Assembly (NCBI RefSeq): GCF_000021565.1
Contig: NC_012440.1
Coordinates: 310,001-374,000, forward strand
Reading direction: 5' to 3'
From: Persephonella marina EX-H1
GTDB lineage: Bacteria > Aquificota > Aquificia > Aquificales > Hydrogenothermaceae
DNA length: 64,000 bases
Below are positions 17,191 through 26,487 of the stretch, piece by piece. Numbering within the stretch: position 1 is the stretch's first letter; each line of letters begins with the position of its first letter. The notes below the pieces were generated by a model. The model was not told where the DNA came from. It worked only from the letters and a program-made list of their open reading frames with translations, and did no database searches. The position numbers and the translations under genes are program-made.

Positions 17191-17329
17191 TCCTCTCACC
17201 TCTTAACCTCTTTGATCTGAGAAGTTTGTTTAATTTTAAAACAAAAAATCTAAAATTAAAAGTCAAAATATATTTTTTATAGTTCTGATAATTAGATTAA
17301 TTCATTTTAAATGAAACTGCAAACCTGTC
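17191..17329. promoter_or_regulatory. Upstream region of frdB with two dyads
   Basis: The 139-bp A+T-rich region between queF and frdB (both leftward) contains a perfect 10-bp inverted repeat, TTTAATTTTA (17229-17238) and TAAAATTAAA (17251-17260) with a 12-bp spacer, and a 7-1-7 dyad TTCATTT/AAATGAA (17301-17315). The second may belong to the queF 3' end. TTGACT occurs on the minus strand near 17263 as a possible -35. Confidence 0.5.
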
Positions 17330-17716
17330 TCATTTACCCTGTTCTTCCGATGATATTTTTATAACAGTTTTCACATTCCCCCTTGGATTCCAGTCCCCTA
17401 TAACCTCCAGAAATCTTGGTTTTAAGAGATTGTAAAGATCGTCGTAAATTTTGTTTGTAGCTTCCTCATGTGAGATATACTGGTTTCTGTATTTATTTAG
17501 GTAGAGTTTTAATGATTTTAGCTCTACTATATACTGATCCGGAACATAGGTTATCTTTATTGTGGCAAAATCAGGATAACCTGATCTTGGGCAGAGGCAT
17601 GTGAACTCTGGAAATGTTATGTTTATTGTGTAGTTCTTTTCAGGGTTAGGGTTTGGCCACACCTCAAGTTTTGCTTCCTGAATCTCCTTCTCTCCGTACT
17701 TTAACTCTCCCGACAT
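17330..17716 (-). CDS. queF: NADPH-dependent 7-cyano-7-deazaguanine reductase QueF (short type)
   Basis: Reduces preQ0 to preQ1 for queuosine in tRNA. The 128 residues match the unimodular type. [13 protein letters not shown] contains the catalytic Cys (Cys42) and the proton-donor Asp49; [15 protein letters not shown] contains the NADPH-binding ESLK-like motif (here ELKSLK) and SHEEATNKI follows. Last gene of the rplS-rnhB-yraN-ispA-queF run; its ATG begins 1 nt after the ispA stop. Confidence 0.95.
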   Translation of the reverse strand: MSGELKYGEKEIQEAKLEVWPNPNPEKNYTINITFPEFTCLCPRSGYPDFATIKITYVPDQYIVELKSLKLYLNKYRNQYISHEEATNKIYDDLYNLLKPRFLEVIGDWNPRGNVKTVIKISSEEQGK

Positions 17717-17717
17717 A

Positions 17718-18590
17718 TCATACCTCTCTGTTTATAATAAATTTTGCTATCTCAATCAAGATCTCAGGTCTTTTCAGTTTTTCAACCTCAGACACAGCTT
17801 TTTCAACATACTCCCTTGCTATCCTTTTTGATTCTTCAATCCCGTAAATTGAAGGGTATGTGAGCTTGTTTTTATCCCTGTCCTTCTTTGTTTTTTTACC
17901 TAACTTCTTCTCATCTCCTATCTCATCAAGAATATCATCCTGTATCTGGAAGGCAAGTCCTATGTATAGACCATAGTTTTTAAGTGATATCTCCTCCTCC
18001 TCTGTGGCATCTGCAAGAACTCCTCCCATCTGGCAGCATGACTGTATAAATTTTGCTGTTTTGTGTGTATGTATGAAATTGATATCATTAAAGGAGTTCT
18101 CCTTTTCATGCAGTATATCAGCAGCCTGTCCACCAACCATCCCGTATATCCCTGTTCCATGGGAGAGTATATTAATAACCTTCAATAATTTATCCGGTGG
18201 TACAGTTCTGTTTTTTGATATCAGTTCAAAAGCATACGACTGGAGACCATCTCCGGCCAAAATTGCTATAGCCTCACCGTAAACTATATGACATGTAGGT
18301 TTACCCCTTCTAAGTTCGTCATCATCCATTGCAGGAAGATCGTCATGGATAAGTGAGTATGTGTGTATAAACTCTGTTGCTACAGCTATATCCACAATAT
18401 CCTTTATATCTTCCATACCTACAGCTTTTGCAGACTCTAAAACAAGAATAGGTCTTAACCTTTTCCCACCTGCTGAGAGACTGTAAGCCATTGCATCAAA
18501 GAGCTTCTCAGGTATACCTGATGGTGTAAGCCTTTTTATCTGTTCATTAATAAAAACCGACTGTTTTGCTAAGAAATGTTTGACATCCAT
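17718..18590 (-). CDS. ispA: Polyprenyl diphosphate synthase (farnesyl/geranylgeranyl type)
   Basis: Condenses isopentenyl diphosphate with an allylic diphosphate to give C15 or C20 chains for quinones and undecaprenyl carriers. The 290 residues include [12 protein letters not shown], the first Asp-rich motif [17 protein letters not shown] (83-99), HKTAKFIQ, and the second Asp-rich motif [12 protein letters not shown] (about 215-226). Product length cannot be fixed by reading. It supplies the substrate for UppS, encoded at 29.2 kb. It is placed between yraN and queF without gaps. Confidence 0.93.
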   Translation of the reverse strand: MDVKHFLAKQSVFINEQIKRLTPSGIPEKLFDAMAYSLSAGGKRLRPILVLESAKAVGMEDIKDIVDIAVATEFIHTYSLIHDDLPAMDDDELRRGKPTCHIVYGEAIAILAGDGLQSYAFELISKNRTVPPDKLLKVINILSHGTGIYGMVGGQAADILHEKENSFNDINFIHTHKTAKFIQSCCQMGGVLADATEEEEISLKNYGLYIGLAFQIQDDILDEIGDEKKLGKKTKKDRDKNKLTYPSIYGIEESKRIAREYVEKAVSEVEKLKRPEILIEIAKFIINREV

Positions 18591-18941
18591 TCAGTAATCC
18601 AGGTCAAAAGCATTTTTTATATGGAATATATTATTATTCACAATTGAGATAATATCAAACCTTACCTGTTTTCCTTTTATATCTCTTTTTAAAAGATAAA
18701 ACTGGGCTGTTTTTATTATCTTTCTCACCTTTTTATGGTCTATACTCTCCTCTGGATAGCCGTAACCTGTACTTCCCTTACTTCTCACCTCAACTATAAC
18801 AATAGTCCCGTTATCCTCAGCTATTATATCTATCTCACCAAACCTTGACCTGAAATTTCTCTCCAGAATACGGTATCCTGAGTTTCTCAAGTACTCAACA
18901 GCCTTATCCTCACCTTCTTTTCCCTTTATCCATGAGAACAA
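18591..18941 (-). CDS. yraN: YraN/UPF0102 family nuclease-fold protein
   Basis: The 116-residue protein has the family pattern GKEGEDKAVEYLRNSGYRILERNFRSRFGEIDIIAEDNGTIVIVEVRSK split over a Holliday-junction-resolvase-like fold (GEIDII, VEVRSK catalytic-type residues). Function is unsettled. It adjoins rnhB, the common arrangement of the family. The start is TTG at 18941 with AGGTG upstream, and its stop is immediately followed by the ispA start. Confidence 0.9.
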   Translation of the reverse strand: MFSWIKGKEGEDKAVEYLRNSGYRILERNFRSRFGEIDIIAEDNGTIVIVEVRSKGSTGYGYPEESIDHKKVRKIIKTAQFYLLKRDIKGKQVRFDIISIVNNNIFHIKNAFDLDY

Positions 18942-18949
18942 AAGAGCAC

Positions 18950-19546
18950 CTATATATTGAGTCTGTACTGTATATCTATTTTAAAGGATTTTCTGTGTAT
19001 TGGTGTGAGACCGTATCTTATGATCTCTTCTCTGTGAAGCTCTGTAAGATACCCCTTGTGTTTATCAAATGAGTGGGGATAGTATTTTGAAAACTCCTCC
19101 ATAATTCTGTCTCTGAAAACCTTTGCTATTATGGAAGCAGCAGCTACAGAGAGGCTTTTTTCATCAGCTTTTTTCAGTGATATATGGGGATAAGGATCAA
19201 ACTTAACATAATCGGTGATAAGATAATCAAAGTTATGGTTCATATCCTCAATAGCTCTTTTCATAGCGAGTTTTGTTGCGTTGTATATATTTATCCTGTC
19301 TATAACTGAGTTATCAACGATACCTATACCGACAGCTAAAGCTCTCTCTTTTATCTGTGTGAAAAGCTCTTCTCTCTGTTTTTTTGTGAGTTTTTTTGAG
19401 TCTTTAAATATGAAAGGCTCTATATTCTGGGGAAATATTACAGAAGCTGCAACAACGGGACCTGCAACAGGTCCCCTTCCAGCTTCATCTATACCTGCGA
19501 TATTTTTAAATCCTTTACTCCACAGCTCTTTTTCAATCTGGAGCAT
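18950..19546 (-). CDS. rnhB: Ribonuclease HII
   Basis: Cleaves RNA in RNA-DNA hybrids and removes misincorporated ribonucleotides. The 198-residue protein has the signature IAGIDEAGRGPVAGPVV (Asp20, Glu21 catalytic), DYVKFDPYPH and SLSVAAASIIAKVFRDR. The reading frame is open far upstream, but those 51 extra codons lie inside rplS in another frame and are highly charged. The ATG at 19546, 4 nt after the rplS stop, gives the normal family N-terminus and is chosen. Confidence 0.93.
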   Translation of the reverse strand: MLQIEKELWSKGFKNIAGIDEAGRGPVAGPVVAASVIFPQNIEPFIFKDSKKLTKKQREELFTQIKERALAVGIGIVDNSVIDRINIYNATKLAMKRAIEDMNHNFDYLITDYVKFDPYPHISLKKADEKSLSVAAASIIAKVFRDRIMEEFSKYYPHSFDKHKGYLTELHREEIIRYGLTPIHRKSFKIDIQYRLNI

Positions 19547-19550
19547 ACAT

Positions 19551-19949
19551 CTACTGGTTTTCTTTTGCAGCTTTAGACTCTTCAGCTCTCTTTCTGATCT
19601 CCCACTCTTTGATCTCTCTGATTCTTGCAGCTTTACCTCTTCTCTCTCTGAGGTAGTAGAGTTTAGCTCTTCTAACCTTACCTCTCTTTGTAACCTCAAC
19701 TTTGTCTATTGATGGGCATGCGAAAGGGAATATCCTCTCTATCCCTACACCGTAAGACTCTTTTCTGACTGTGAATGTTTTTCCTGTTCCGCTTCCTTTT
19801 ATTCTTATAACAACGCCTTCAAAGACCTGTATTCTTTCCTTGTTTCTTTCCTTAACCTTAACATGAACCCTTACTGTATCCCCTACTCTGAACTCAGGGA
19901 AGTTCTTAGGCATGTATGCCTGCTCTATCTCTCTGATAAGTGCGTTCAT
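19551..19949 (-). CDS. rplS: 50S ribosomal protein L19
   Basis: Large-subunit ribosomal protein at the 30S-50S interface, 132 residues. The start [10 protein letters not shown], followed by [29 protein letters not shown] and [16 protein letters not shown], is diagnostic. ATG 19949 is preceded by GGAGGA with good spacing, while in-frame starts at 19961 and 19976 would place the binding site inside the gene. The C-terminus has a charged extension (about 20 residues) beyond bacterial averages. First gene of the rnhB-yraN-ispA-queF run. Confidence 0.95.
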   Translation of the reverse strand: MNALIREIEQAYMPKNFPEFRVGDTVRVHVKVKERNKERIQVFEGVVIRIKGSGTGKTFTVRKESYGVGIERIFPFACPSIDKVEVTKRGKVRRAKLYYLRERRGKAARIREIKEWEIRKRAEESKAAKENQ

Positions 19950-20014
19950 TTCTTCCTCCATTAATGAATTTAGCAAAACAATAGTTTATTACAAAAATCT
20001 TCCCAGTTCAATAT

Positions 20015-20497
20015 CTAACCGATCAGTCTTTCAAGCTCCTCAACAACTTTCTGGACATGACCTTTTGCCTTAACATTCTTCCATTTTTTAACGATCTTAC
20101 CTTCTGGGGAGATTATGTATGTTGATCTTATAACACCTTTTGTTACCTTTCCGTACATCTTTTTCTCTCCGTAGGCGTCATAAAGCTGGAGAACATTCTT
20201 CTCAGGATCACTCAGCAGATAGAAGTTAAGACCGTATTTCTCTTTGAACTTTTTATGACTTTTTATACTGTCTGGACTTACACCGGCTACTACAGCTTTA
20301 TCTCCTATAACATTGAGATTGTCTCTAAAATCACATGCCTCAGTTGTACATCCCGGTGTGTTGTCCTTTGGGTAAAAGTAAAGGACCAGATACTTACCTT
20401 CAGATAGGAGATCTTTAAGGCATACCTCCTTTTCGTTACCCTCAGGATCTAAACCTTCAAGACAGAAATCCGGTGCTTTATCTCCTTCTTTAACCAT
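20015..20497 (-). CDS. bcp: Bcp/PrxQ-type peroxiredoxin
   Basis: Thiol peroxidase of 160 residues that reduces peroxides with thioredoxin-like donors. FYPKDNTPGCTTEACDFRD holds the peroxidatic Cys50 and the resolving Cys55, the five-residue spacing of the alpha-type Bcp/PrxQ group. GVSPDSIKSHKKFKEKYGL and STYIISPEGKI also match. Cytosolic. It lies 11 nt downstream of hisIE, probably co-transcribed. Confidence 0.95.
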   Translation of the reverse strand: MVKEGDKAPDFCLEGLDPEGNEKEVCLKDLLSEGKYLVLYFYPKDNTPGCTTEACDFRDNLNVIGDKAVVAGVSPDSIKSHKKFKEKYGLNFYLLSDPEKNVLQLYDAYGEKKMYGKVTKGVIRSTYIISPEGKIVKKWKNVKAKGHVQKVVEELERLIG

Positions 20498-20508
20498 CCT
20501 GTTTCCTC

Positions 20509-21138
20509 CTATTTATATCTTTTTAAAAGCTCTTCCTGTATATCTTCAAGTTTAACCCCTGAATCAACAAGGGCTATTAAAAGATGGAATACAAGGTCTG
20601 ATGCCTCGTAAACTATCTCATTTTTATCCCTGTTTTTGAGGGCTATAACAGTCTCAACAGCCTCCTCTCCGACCTTCTGTATTATCTTGTCTGATCCTTT
20701 ACTGAAAAGTTTTGCGACATATGATCCTTCAGGTCTTTTCTCCTTCCTTTCCTCTATCTTTTTATAAAGTGCGTGCAGTATCTCGTATGGATCAGGTTTC
20801 TCTTTCTCTTTAAAATCTATATCCCTGTAAAAACAGCTTTCCTTTCCTGTATGGCATGCAACGCCGTAATCAACAACTAGATAAAGAACAGAGTCACCAT
20901 CACAGTCCACTCTTATATCCACTACTCTCTGTTTATTTCCTGATGTCTCTCCCTTTATCCAGAGCTCATTTCTTGATCTTGAGTAGTAGGTTGCAAAACC
21001 TGTTTCTACAGTTTTAAGGATTGCCTCCCTGTTTGCATAGGCCTGCATAAGAACCTTCCCTGAGTAGTAACTCTGTGTTATGACAGGAACAAGCCCTTTT
21101 TCATCAAATCTGATCTGATCTATATTGATCTCTGTCAA
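20509..21138 (-). CDS. hisIE: Bifunctional phosphoribosyl-AMP cyclohydrolase / phosphoribosyl-ATP pyrophosphatase
   Basis: Catalyses steps 2 and 3 of histidine synthesis. The N-terminal HisI domain (about 1-110) contains [34 protein letters not shown] and [10 protein letters not shown] metal and active-site segments. The C-terminal HisE domain (about 115-209) contains [22 protein letters not shown] and the [11 protein letters not shown] metal-binding helix. The start is TTG at 21138 with AAGGAG upstream. Other histidine genes are scattered (hisZ at 4.1 kb). Confidence 0.95.
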   Translation of the reverse strand: MTEINIDQIRFDEKGLVPVITQSYYSGKVLMQAYANREAILKTVETGFATYYSRSRNELWIKGETSGNKQRVVDIRVDCDGDSVLYLVVDYGVACHTGKESCFYRDIDFKEKEKPDPYEILHALYKKIEERKEKRPEGSYVAKLFSKGSDKIIQKVGEEAVETVIALKNRDKNEIVYEASDLVFHLLIALVDSGVKLEDIQEELLKRYK

Positions 21139-21159
21139 AGTAAATCTCCTTCTATAAAA

Positions 21160-21188
21160 TTAGACTTATTTCTTATAAGTATTATATT
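21160..21188 (+). promoter_or_regulatory. Likely dxs promoter
   Basis: TTAGAC (21160-21165), 17-bp spacer, TATATT (21183-21188), about 37 bp before the dxs ATG. A leftward TATAAT (21186-21181) for hisIE overlaps it, so the divergent promoters share their -10 region. Confidence 0.55.
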
Positions 21189-21224
21189 ATTTTAGGACTG
21201 AATATCATAATAAATGGGGATGGT

Positions 21225-23120
21225 ATGAAAGAGTTTAGGGTATTGGACAGGGTGGAAGACTTCAGAGATCTTAAAGATCTTTCAGAGGAAGAGCTTAAAC
21301 TGCTTGCACAGGATATAAGGGAGTATATCATAGATGTTACCTCAAAAAATGGTGGACATATAGGTCCTTCCCTAGGTGTTGTTGAGCTTACCATAGCTCT
21401 TTTGAGAGCTTTCAATCCAGAAGTTGACAGGATTATATGGGATATAGGTCATCAGGCATACTCTTACAAGATCCTTACAGGAAGAAAGGAACAGTTCAAA
21501 ACATTAAGACAGTATGGTGGAATTTCTGGATTTCTAAAGATAAAAGAGAGCCCTTACGATCATTTTGGTGCTGGCCACAGCAGTACATCAATATCGGCAG
21601 CTCTTGGTATGAGGGTTGCTAAGGATCTGCTGAAAAAAGAGGGCTACACGATAGCTGTTATCGGTGATGGTGCAATGACTGCAGGTCAGGCCTTTGAAGG
21701 TCTGAATCATGCAGGATGGCTTGATCCATCAAAATTTATTGTGATACTGAATGATAACCAGATGTCTATCTCTCCAAATGTTGGAGCTATATACACATAC
21801 TTCAACAAGATAATCACAAACGAGGTTTACCAGAGATCAAGACAGAAACTGAAGGATGTTCTGAAAAAGGTTTTTGGTGAGTCAGGTGCGAAATTTGCGA
21901 GGAAGTTAGAGGAGTATGCAAAGGGTCTCTTTACACCTGGAGTTATATTTGAGGAGCTTGGTTTTACATATGTTGGAACTATTGACGGACACAGTATAAC
22001 AGATCTTGAGCAGACGCTTAACAATGTTAAAAAGATGAGAGGTCCCATCCTTGTCCATGTTATAACGCAGAAAGGGAAAGGTTATAAACCTGCCGAGGAG
22101 AATCCTACACCATTCCATGGTATATCACCTTTTGACAAGATAACAGGTGTTCCTATTAAAAAGTCTGTTGAGAAGCCGTCGTGGAGTAAGGCTTTTGGTG
22201 AGGCTCTTGTTGAACTTGCAGAAAAAGATGAGAAGATAGTTGCCATAACTCCTGCCATGAGGGAAGGTTCAGGACTTACAGAATTTTCAGAGAGATTCCC
22301 TGACAGATTTTTTGATGTTGGTATAGCTGAACAGCATGCTGCAACTTTTGCCGCAGCACTTTCAAAGGAAGGTATGAAGCCTGTTGCATCATTCTACTCA
22401 ACATTTCTCCAGAGGGCTTATGATCAGGTTGTTCATGATATAGCTATTCAGGGACTTCCTGTTGTTTTAGCCATTGATAGAGCCGGTATTGTTGGGGAAG
22501 ACGGACCAACACACCATGGGGTGTTTGATATCTCCTTCTTAAGGTCTGTACCTGATATTGTTATATCAGCTCCTAAGGACTGGCAGGAGCTTAGAGATCT
22601 CCTTTATACCGCTGTTAATTCTGGAAAAATATTTGCTATAAGGTATCCTAGGGGAACTGTTACAGGTGATAAGAAGGAAGGGTTCAGTGAGATAAAGATA
22701 GGAAGCTGGGAGAAGATATCTGAAGGAAGGGATATAGCCATACTTGCTGTTGGTAAGTATGTTCAGAGAGCTGTTCAGGTGAAAGAGCTACTGAAAAAGT
22801 ACGGCTACAATGTAACTGTGATCAATGCAAGATTTATAAGACCTATGGATATAGAAATTCTGGATGAAACTCTAAGGACTCACAAGTATATAATAACGAT
22901 GGAAGATGGTTCATTAAACGGCGGATTTGGATCTGCAGTTGGAGAGTACATACTGGATAACTCCTACACAAATGCTCTTTTAAGATTCGGTATTCCTGAT
23001 AGGTTTATAGGGCATGGAAAGATAGAGCTTTTAGAAAGAGATTTAGGCCTTTTACCTGAACAGATGGCAGAAAAAATAAAAGAGTTTATTTCACAGGAAA
23101 ATTACAAGGTTGTAGGCTAA
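21225..23120 (+). CDS. dxs: 1-deoxy-D-xylulose-5-phosphate synthase
   Basis: First enzyme of the MEP isoprenoid pathway: condenses pyruvate with glyceraldehyde-3-phosphate using thiamine diphosphate. The 631 residues have the transketolase-like layout: GGHIGPSLGVVELTIAL, IWDIGHQAYSYKILTGR, the ThDP motif GDGAMTAGQAFEGLNHAG (about 146-163), IDGHSITDL, the glutamate in GIAEQHAATFAAALS, and IDRAGIVGEDGPTHHG. It is consistent with ispA and uppS downstream in the pathway. The 3' end overlaps the convergent DUF2203 gene by 4 nt. Confidence 0.96.
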   Translation: MKEFRVLDRVEDFRDLKDLSEEELKLLAQDIREYIIDVTSKNGGHIGPSLGVVELTIALLRAFNPEVDRIIWDIGHQAYSYKILTGRKEQFKTLRQYGGISGFLKIKESPYDHFGAGHSSTSISAALGMRVAKDLLKKEGYTIAVIGDGAMTAGQAFEGLNHAGWLDPSKFIVILNDNQMSISPNVGAIYTYFNKIITNEVYQRSRQKLKDVLKKVFGESGAKFARKLEEYAKGLFTPGVIFEELGFTYVGTIDGHSITDLEQTLNNVKKMRGPILVHVITQKGKGYKPAEENPTPFHGISPFDKITGVPIKKSVEKPSWSKAFGEALVELAEKDEKIVAITPAMREGSGLTEFSERFPDRFFDVGIAEQHAATFAAALSKEGMKPVASFYSTFLQRAYDQVVHDIAIQGLPVVLAIDRAGIVGEDGPTHHGVFDISFLRSVPDIVISAPKDWQELRDLLYTAVNSGKIFAIRYPRGTVTGDKKEGFSEIKIGSWEKISEGRDIAILAVGKYVQRAVQVKELLKKYGYNVTVINARFIRPMDIEILDETLRTHKYIITMEDGSLNGGFGSAVGEYILDNSYTNALLRFGIPDRFIGHGKIELLERDLGLLPEQMAEKIKEFISQENYKVVG

Positions 23121-23539
23121 GGGGTCAGCCTGTTCTTATCCTTACCTGTCTGTTCTGAGAGTAATGATATATGCTTTCTGCCTGCAAAACCTTCAGAGGC
23201 TTTATGCCAGTACTCTATCTGTTCTTCACCTTCCTGCCAGCACAGGTATATCTGTTCGCCGTTATACTCTGATGGGAAATCTACCAGAAATGGATCAAGA
23301 CCTTTAACATATGCACCGAAACTCTCAATTATATCTATCAACTCATTTATCTCGTCATTCATCATCGTGATCTCTGTCTTGAGATACATTATCTCAAGCT
23401 CATCATTCTGGTTTTCTATCTCTTCCTCATAACTTTCTATAACATTGTACAGCTTATCCCTTTTGTCTTTTATCTCATCTACTAAAAGTTTTATCTGAGG
23501 CAGAATGCTGTTTGCTTCATGCAGGCTAAAATACTTCAT
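23117..23539 (-). CDS. DUF2203 family protein
   Basis: Small acidic protein of 140 residues. The first two thirds form long helices, probably coiled coil (HEANSILPQIKLLVDEIKD onward). The C-terminal part has VDFPSEYNGEQIYLCWQEGEEQIEYWHKASEGFAGR in family-typical order: LCW, GEExIxYWH and F.GR. DUF2203 has no assigned function that I know of. The gene has its own GGAGGATAT site before the ATG and is convergent with dxs. Confidence 0.8.
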   Translation of the reverse strand: MKYFSLHEANSILPQIKLLVDEIKDKRDKLYNVIESYEEEIENQNDELEIMYLKTEITMMNDEINELIDIIESFGAYVKGLDPFLVDFPSEYNGEQIYLCWQEGEEQIEYWHKASEGFAGRKHISLLSEQTGKDKNRLTP

Positions 23540-23687
23540 AATATCCTCCGGATACTTTCTATTACATTATATACGAAAAGAGATCAGTAACAACTAATTT
23601 ATATCATACTTGAAAAAAACTGAAATATTTATATTTTTCATAATAAGAAAATATGATAATAGATTTATTAAATTTGGAGGTTTAAAG

Positions 23688-24275
23688 ATGATACAGGTTA
23701 AGGTTAAAAATATAGGGCTTGATTCTTTAACAGGATCCCCAATTCTAATTCTTGCAGATATAAACAATGAGGAAGATGTGTACCCGATATGGATAGGTGT
23801 TTCAGAGGCTGAAGGAATTATAATAAAACAGAGCGGTGTGGAGACACCAAGACCTTTAACTTATGATCTTATGAAGAATATAATTGAAAGCCTTGGTGGA
23901 AAGGTTAAAAAAGTAGCTATTATAGACCATAAGGATAATGCTTATATAGCAGAGATTGTTATTGAAAAAGATGGTGAGGAGATCAGTATAGACTCAAGAC
24001 CAAGCGATGCTATAAATATAGCTCTAAGGTTTGATGCTCCTATCTTCTTAAATGAGCAAGTTGTTAAAAAGGTCAATATTAAGGAGCTTAAAGAAAAAGA
24101 AGAAGAGAAGGAAGATATAAAGACTGTTGAGGATTTAGAAAGCTATACTGAAGATCAAAATGAACAGAATGTTGAACAGGATAAAGAGCTTGAGGAGTTC
24201 AGAAAACTTCTTGAGAATATTAAACCTGAGGATTTTGCCTTAAAACCTGATGACAAAAATAAGAAAAGGGGTTAA
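23688..24275 (+). CDS. DUF151 bifunctional nuclease family protein
   Basis: The 195-residue protein starts MIQVKVKNIGLDSLTGSPI and contains LPIWIG-like YPIWIGVSEAEGI, TPRPLTYDLM and DSRPSDAINIALRFDAPIFLNEQV, the hallmarks of DUF151. Plant and archaeal relatives have nuclease activity on DNA and RNA. Beyond residue 125 there is a charged, Glu/Lys-rich helical tail. I chose ATG 23688 with GGAGG 7 nt upstream; the 26 extra codons from 23610 are hydrophobic and unlike the family. It is followed by a strong terminator. Confidence 0.88.
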   Translation: MIQVKVKNIGLDSLTGSPILILADINNEEDVYPIWIGVSEAEGIIIKQSGVETPRPLTYDLMKNIIESLGGKVKKVAIIDHKDNAYIAEIVIEKDGEEISIDSRPSDAINIALRFDAPIFLNEQVVKKVNIKELKEKEEEKEDIKTVEDLESYTEDQNEQNVEQDKELEEFRKLLENIKPEDFALKPDDKNKKRG

Positions 24276-24287
24276 TCCCCCTTTTCC
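24262..24287. terminator. Bidirectional terminator after the DUF151 gene
   Basis: GAAAAGGGG (24263-24271), loop, CCCCCTTTTC (24277-24286): G+C core flanked by A and T runs on both sides, at the junction of the convergent DUF151 and ankyrin genes. It can work for both transcripts. Confidence 0.8.
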
Positions 24288-25642
24288 TATCTGCTCTGTG
24301 CTTTTGCTTTAAGCAGTATCTTCTTTATCTCTTCAACTTTTGCATAATCAAGTGGTGTTTTTCCTCTTAGATCCTTTGCATTAACATCTGCCCCATGTTT
24401 TATAAGCAGTTTTACCATATCTGTATGTCTTCTAAGTACAGCAAGATGCAGGGGAGTTTCCTTGTATTTCCCTTTAACATTTGGATCAGCACCTTTTGTC
24501 AGAAGGAGAATAGCAACCTTTATCTTTCCTGCCATAGCAGCTTTAAAAAGAGGTGTCCATCCTTTATTATTTTTAGCATTTATATCAGCTCCATGATCTA
24601 TGAGCAGTTTTGCGACTTTAAAATGTCCTTCAAGTGATGCTGCATGTAAGGGGGTGTTTCCATACTCATCTCTAACATTCACCTTCGCACCGTTTTTTAA
24701 AAGGAGTTTTGCTATTTCCTCATTACCATTTCTTGCTACAACATGTAAAACATAGTCTCCGTACTTGTTGTCCCTTGCATTTACATTTGCTCCTTTCTCA
24801 AGCAGTTTTTTAACAAATCCTATATGTCCCCTAAAGGTTGCTTCATGAAGTGGTGTCCATCCGTCGTTGTCTTTTGCATTTATATCTGCACCTTTCTGGA
24901 TGAGAAAGTTTACAGTTTTCTCATCTACCCCTGATATAGCTATAAGGAGAGGGGTTTTTCCGTTTTTATTCCTTGCGTTTATGTAGGCTCCTTTTTCAAC
25001 AAGGTATTTTGTAACATTGAATTTCCTCTGGGATACGGATTTGTGAAGGGGTGTCTCTTCATCTTTGTCCTTTATGTTCAGTTCAGCACCCTTTTCTACC
25101 AGTATCTTTACCGTTTCAAGTTCACCTTTGTAGGCTGCGAAATGTAGAGGTGTCCATCCTTCACTGTTCTGTTCATTTATGTCAGCCCCGTACTCAATGA
25201 GTATCTCAACAGCATCAGGATAACCGCTCATAGCTGCCATATGGAGAGGGGTGTTTCCATTTCCGTTTTTTGCATCAATCTCAGCACCGTTATCTAAAAG
25301 TAGCTTTATAACCTGTGCATACCCAAAAAATGCAGCCTCATGTAGCGGCGTCCATCCTTCAAGGTTTTTTGCGTTAACATCAGCTCCACTTTTTATCAGC
25401 TCTTTAACAAGATTTATATCACCTTTCATTGATGCTATATGTAGCGGTGAGTTTCCTATAATATTTTTTATATTAACACCTGCACCTTTTCCTATAAGTT
25501 CCTTTATCTTCGGTATATCTTCTTTAGATATCGCTTCTGTGAGCTGTTTGTTCAGTTCTGCTCTTGTTGCTCCAATGGATGGTGAGATAAATGTAAGGCT
25601 GAAGATCATACCTGCCACTACAAAACTTACTGCTTTGCCCAT
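24287..25642 (-). CDS. Exported ankyrin-repeat protein (about 12 repeats)
   Basis: The 451-residue protein has a signal peptide (MGKAVSFVVAGMIFSLTF..., cleavage near GAT-RA) followed by an N-cap and about twelve 33-residue ankyrin repeats (TPLHxAAxxG...LLxxGADxNAKD) to the C-terminus. Repeat 8 is the least regular (DYVLHVVARNG). Such solenoids bind proteins. The exported location suggests a periplasmic or outer-surface partner. I chose ATG 25642 because GGAGG precedes it and it starts the signal peptide; an ORF extension to 25708 overlaps the upstream gene. Last of three tandem ankyrin genes, and its C-terminal three repeats closely resemble those of the next gene upstream, indicating duplication. 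Confidence 0.88.
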   Translation of the reverse strand: MGKAVSFVVAGMIFSLTFISPSIGATRAELNKQLTEAISKEDIPKIKELIGKGAGVNIKNIIGNSPLHIASMKGDINLVKELIKSGADVNAKNLEGWTPLHEAAFFGYAQVIKLLLDNGAEIDAKNGNGNTPLHMAAMSGYPDAVEILIEYGADINEQNSEGWTPLHFAAYKGELETVKILVEKGAELNIKDKDEETPLHKSVSQRKFNVTKYLVEKGAYINARNKNGKTPLLIAISGVDEKTVNFLIQKGADINAKDNDGWTPLHEATFRGHIGFVKKLLEKGANVNARDNKYGDYVLHVVARNGNEEIAKLLLKNGAKVNVRDEYGNTPLHAASLEGHFKVAKLLIDHGADINAKNNKGWTPLFKAAMAGKIKVAILLLTKGADPNVKGKYKETPLHLAVLRRHTDMVKLLIKHGADVNAKDLRGKTPLDYAKVEEIKKILLKAKAQSR

Positions 25643-25679
25643 TTTATCCTCCGTTTTGTTTGTAATATAAAATTTGTTG

Positions 25680-26486
25680 TTATATATCGCTTCCTTTTTT
25701 TCCTCCAACAGATTGAAGTATTTTCTTTATATCTTCAATCTTAGCATAGTCAAGAGGTGTTCTTTTTCTTATATCCTTTGCATTAACATCAGCACCATTT
25801 TCAATTAAAAATACTACCATTTTTTTCTGTTTTCTAAGAACTGCGAGGTGTAATGGTGTTTCTTTAGACCTTCCTCTAACATTAACATCTGCTCCATGTT
25901 CTATCAGTATTCTGGCCACATTAACCTTACCTGTTAAGGCTGCTTTATGAAGGGGAGTCCATCTTCTGTTGTTTTTTACATGGATATCAGCCCCATTCTG
26001 TATAAGGATCTTCACAATATCCTCGTGACCCTCTAAAGCTGCAAGATGTAGAGGTGTATCTCCATATTTATCTCTACAGTTAACATCAGCGCCTTTTTCT
26101 ATCAGATATTTAAGTATGTCTGGAAAGCCTTTTATTGCCGCTAAATGTATTGGGGTGTACCCGAAAAAGCTCTCCTTTGCATTTATGTCAGCCCCTCTGT
26201 CTATAAGTAGCTTTACTATCTCAAGCTTTCCTTTTGATACCGCCTTATGCAGAGGTGTGTAATTTGATTTATCTCTTGCATTAACATCTGCTCCCTTGTC
26301 CAAAAGTTCTTTAACTTTATCTACATCGCCTGCTTCTATCGCTTCAAAAAGTTTTCTGTTTAGTTTCTCCCTTGTTTCAGCAGAAGACCTGTAAATTAAA
26401 TGTCCGTCAGGGTTTTTTATTATAGATACGTACAGAGATACAGATATTAATAAGAATATAGAAAGGATATAACCTTTTTTTAACAT
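25680..26486 (-). CDS. Exported or membrane-anchored ankyrin-repeat protein (about 7 repeats)
   Basis: 268 residues: an N-terminal hydrophobic segment (about 4-22), a linker, then about seven ankyrin repeats with consensus TPLHxAA and GADVNAKD. The first segment lacks a clear cleavage site, so it may stay anchored. The last repeats and the ending TPLDYAKIEDIKKIL match the paralogue downstream almost residue for residue. It follows the third ankyrin gene by 1 nt, so it is surely co-transcribed with it. The partner is unknown. Confidence 0.87.
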   Translation of the reverse strand: MLKKGYILSIFLLISVSLYVSIIKNPDGHLIYRSSAETREKLNRKLFEAIEAGDVDKVKELLDKGADVNARDKSNYTPLHKAVSKGKLEIVKLLIDRGADINAKESFFGYTPIHLAAIKGFPDILKYLIEKGADVNCRDKYGDTPLHLAALEGHEDIVKILIQNGADIHVKNNRRWTPLHKAALTGKVNVARILIEHGADVNVRGRSKETPLHLAVLRKQKKMVVFLIENGADVNAKDIRKRTPLDYAKIEDIKKILQSVGGKKGSDI

Positions 26487-26487
26487 C

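Noticed and set aside
19547-19699. N-terminal extension of RNase HII by 51 residues
   Set aside because: It lies within rplS in another frame, is not family-like, and a proper ATG follows the rplS stop.
19281-19712. 143-codon plus-strand frame over rnhB and rplS
   Set aside because: Antisense to two certain genes; its Ser/Phe-rich composition mirrors their Lys/Glu codons.
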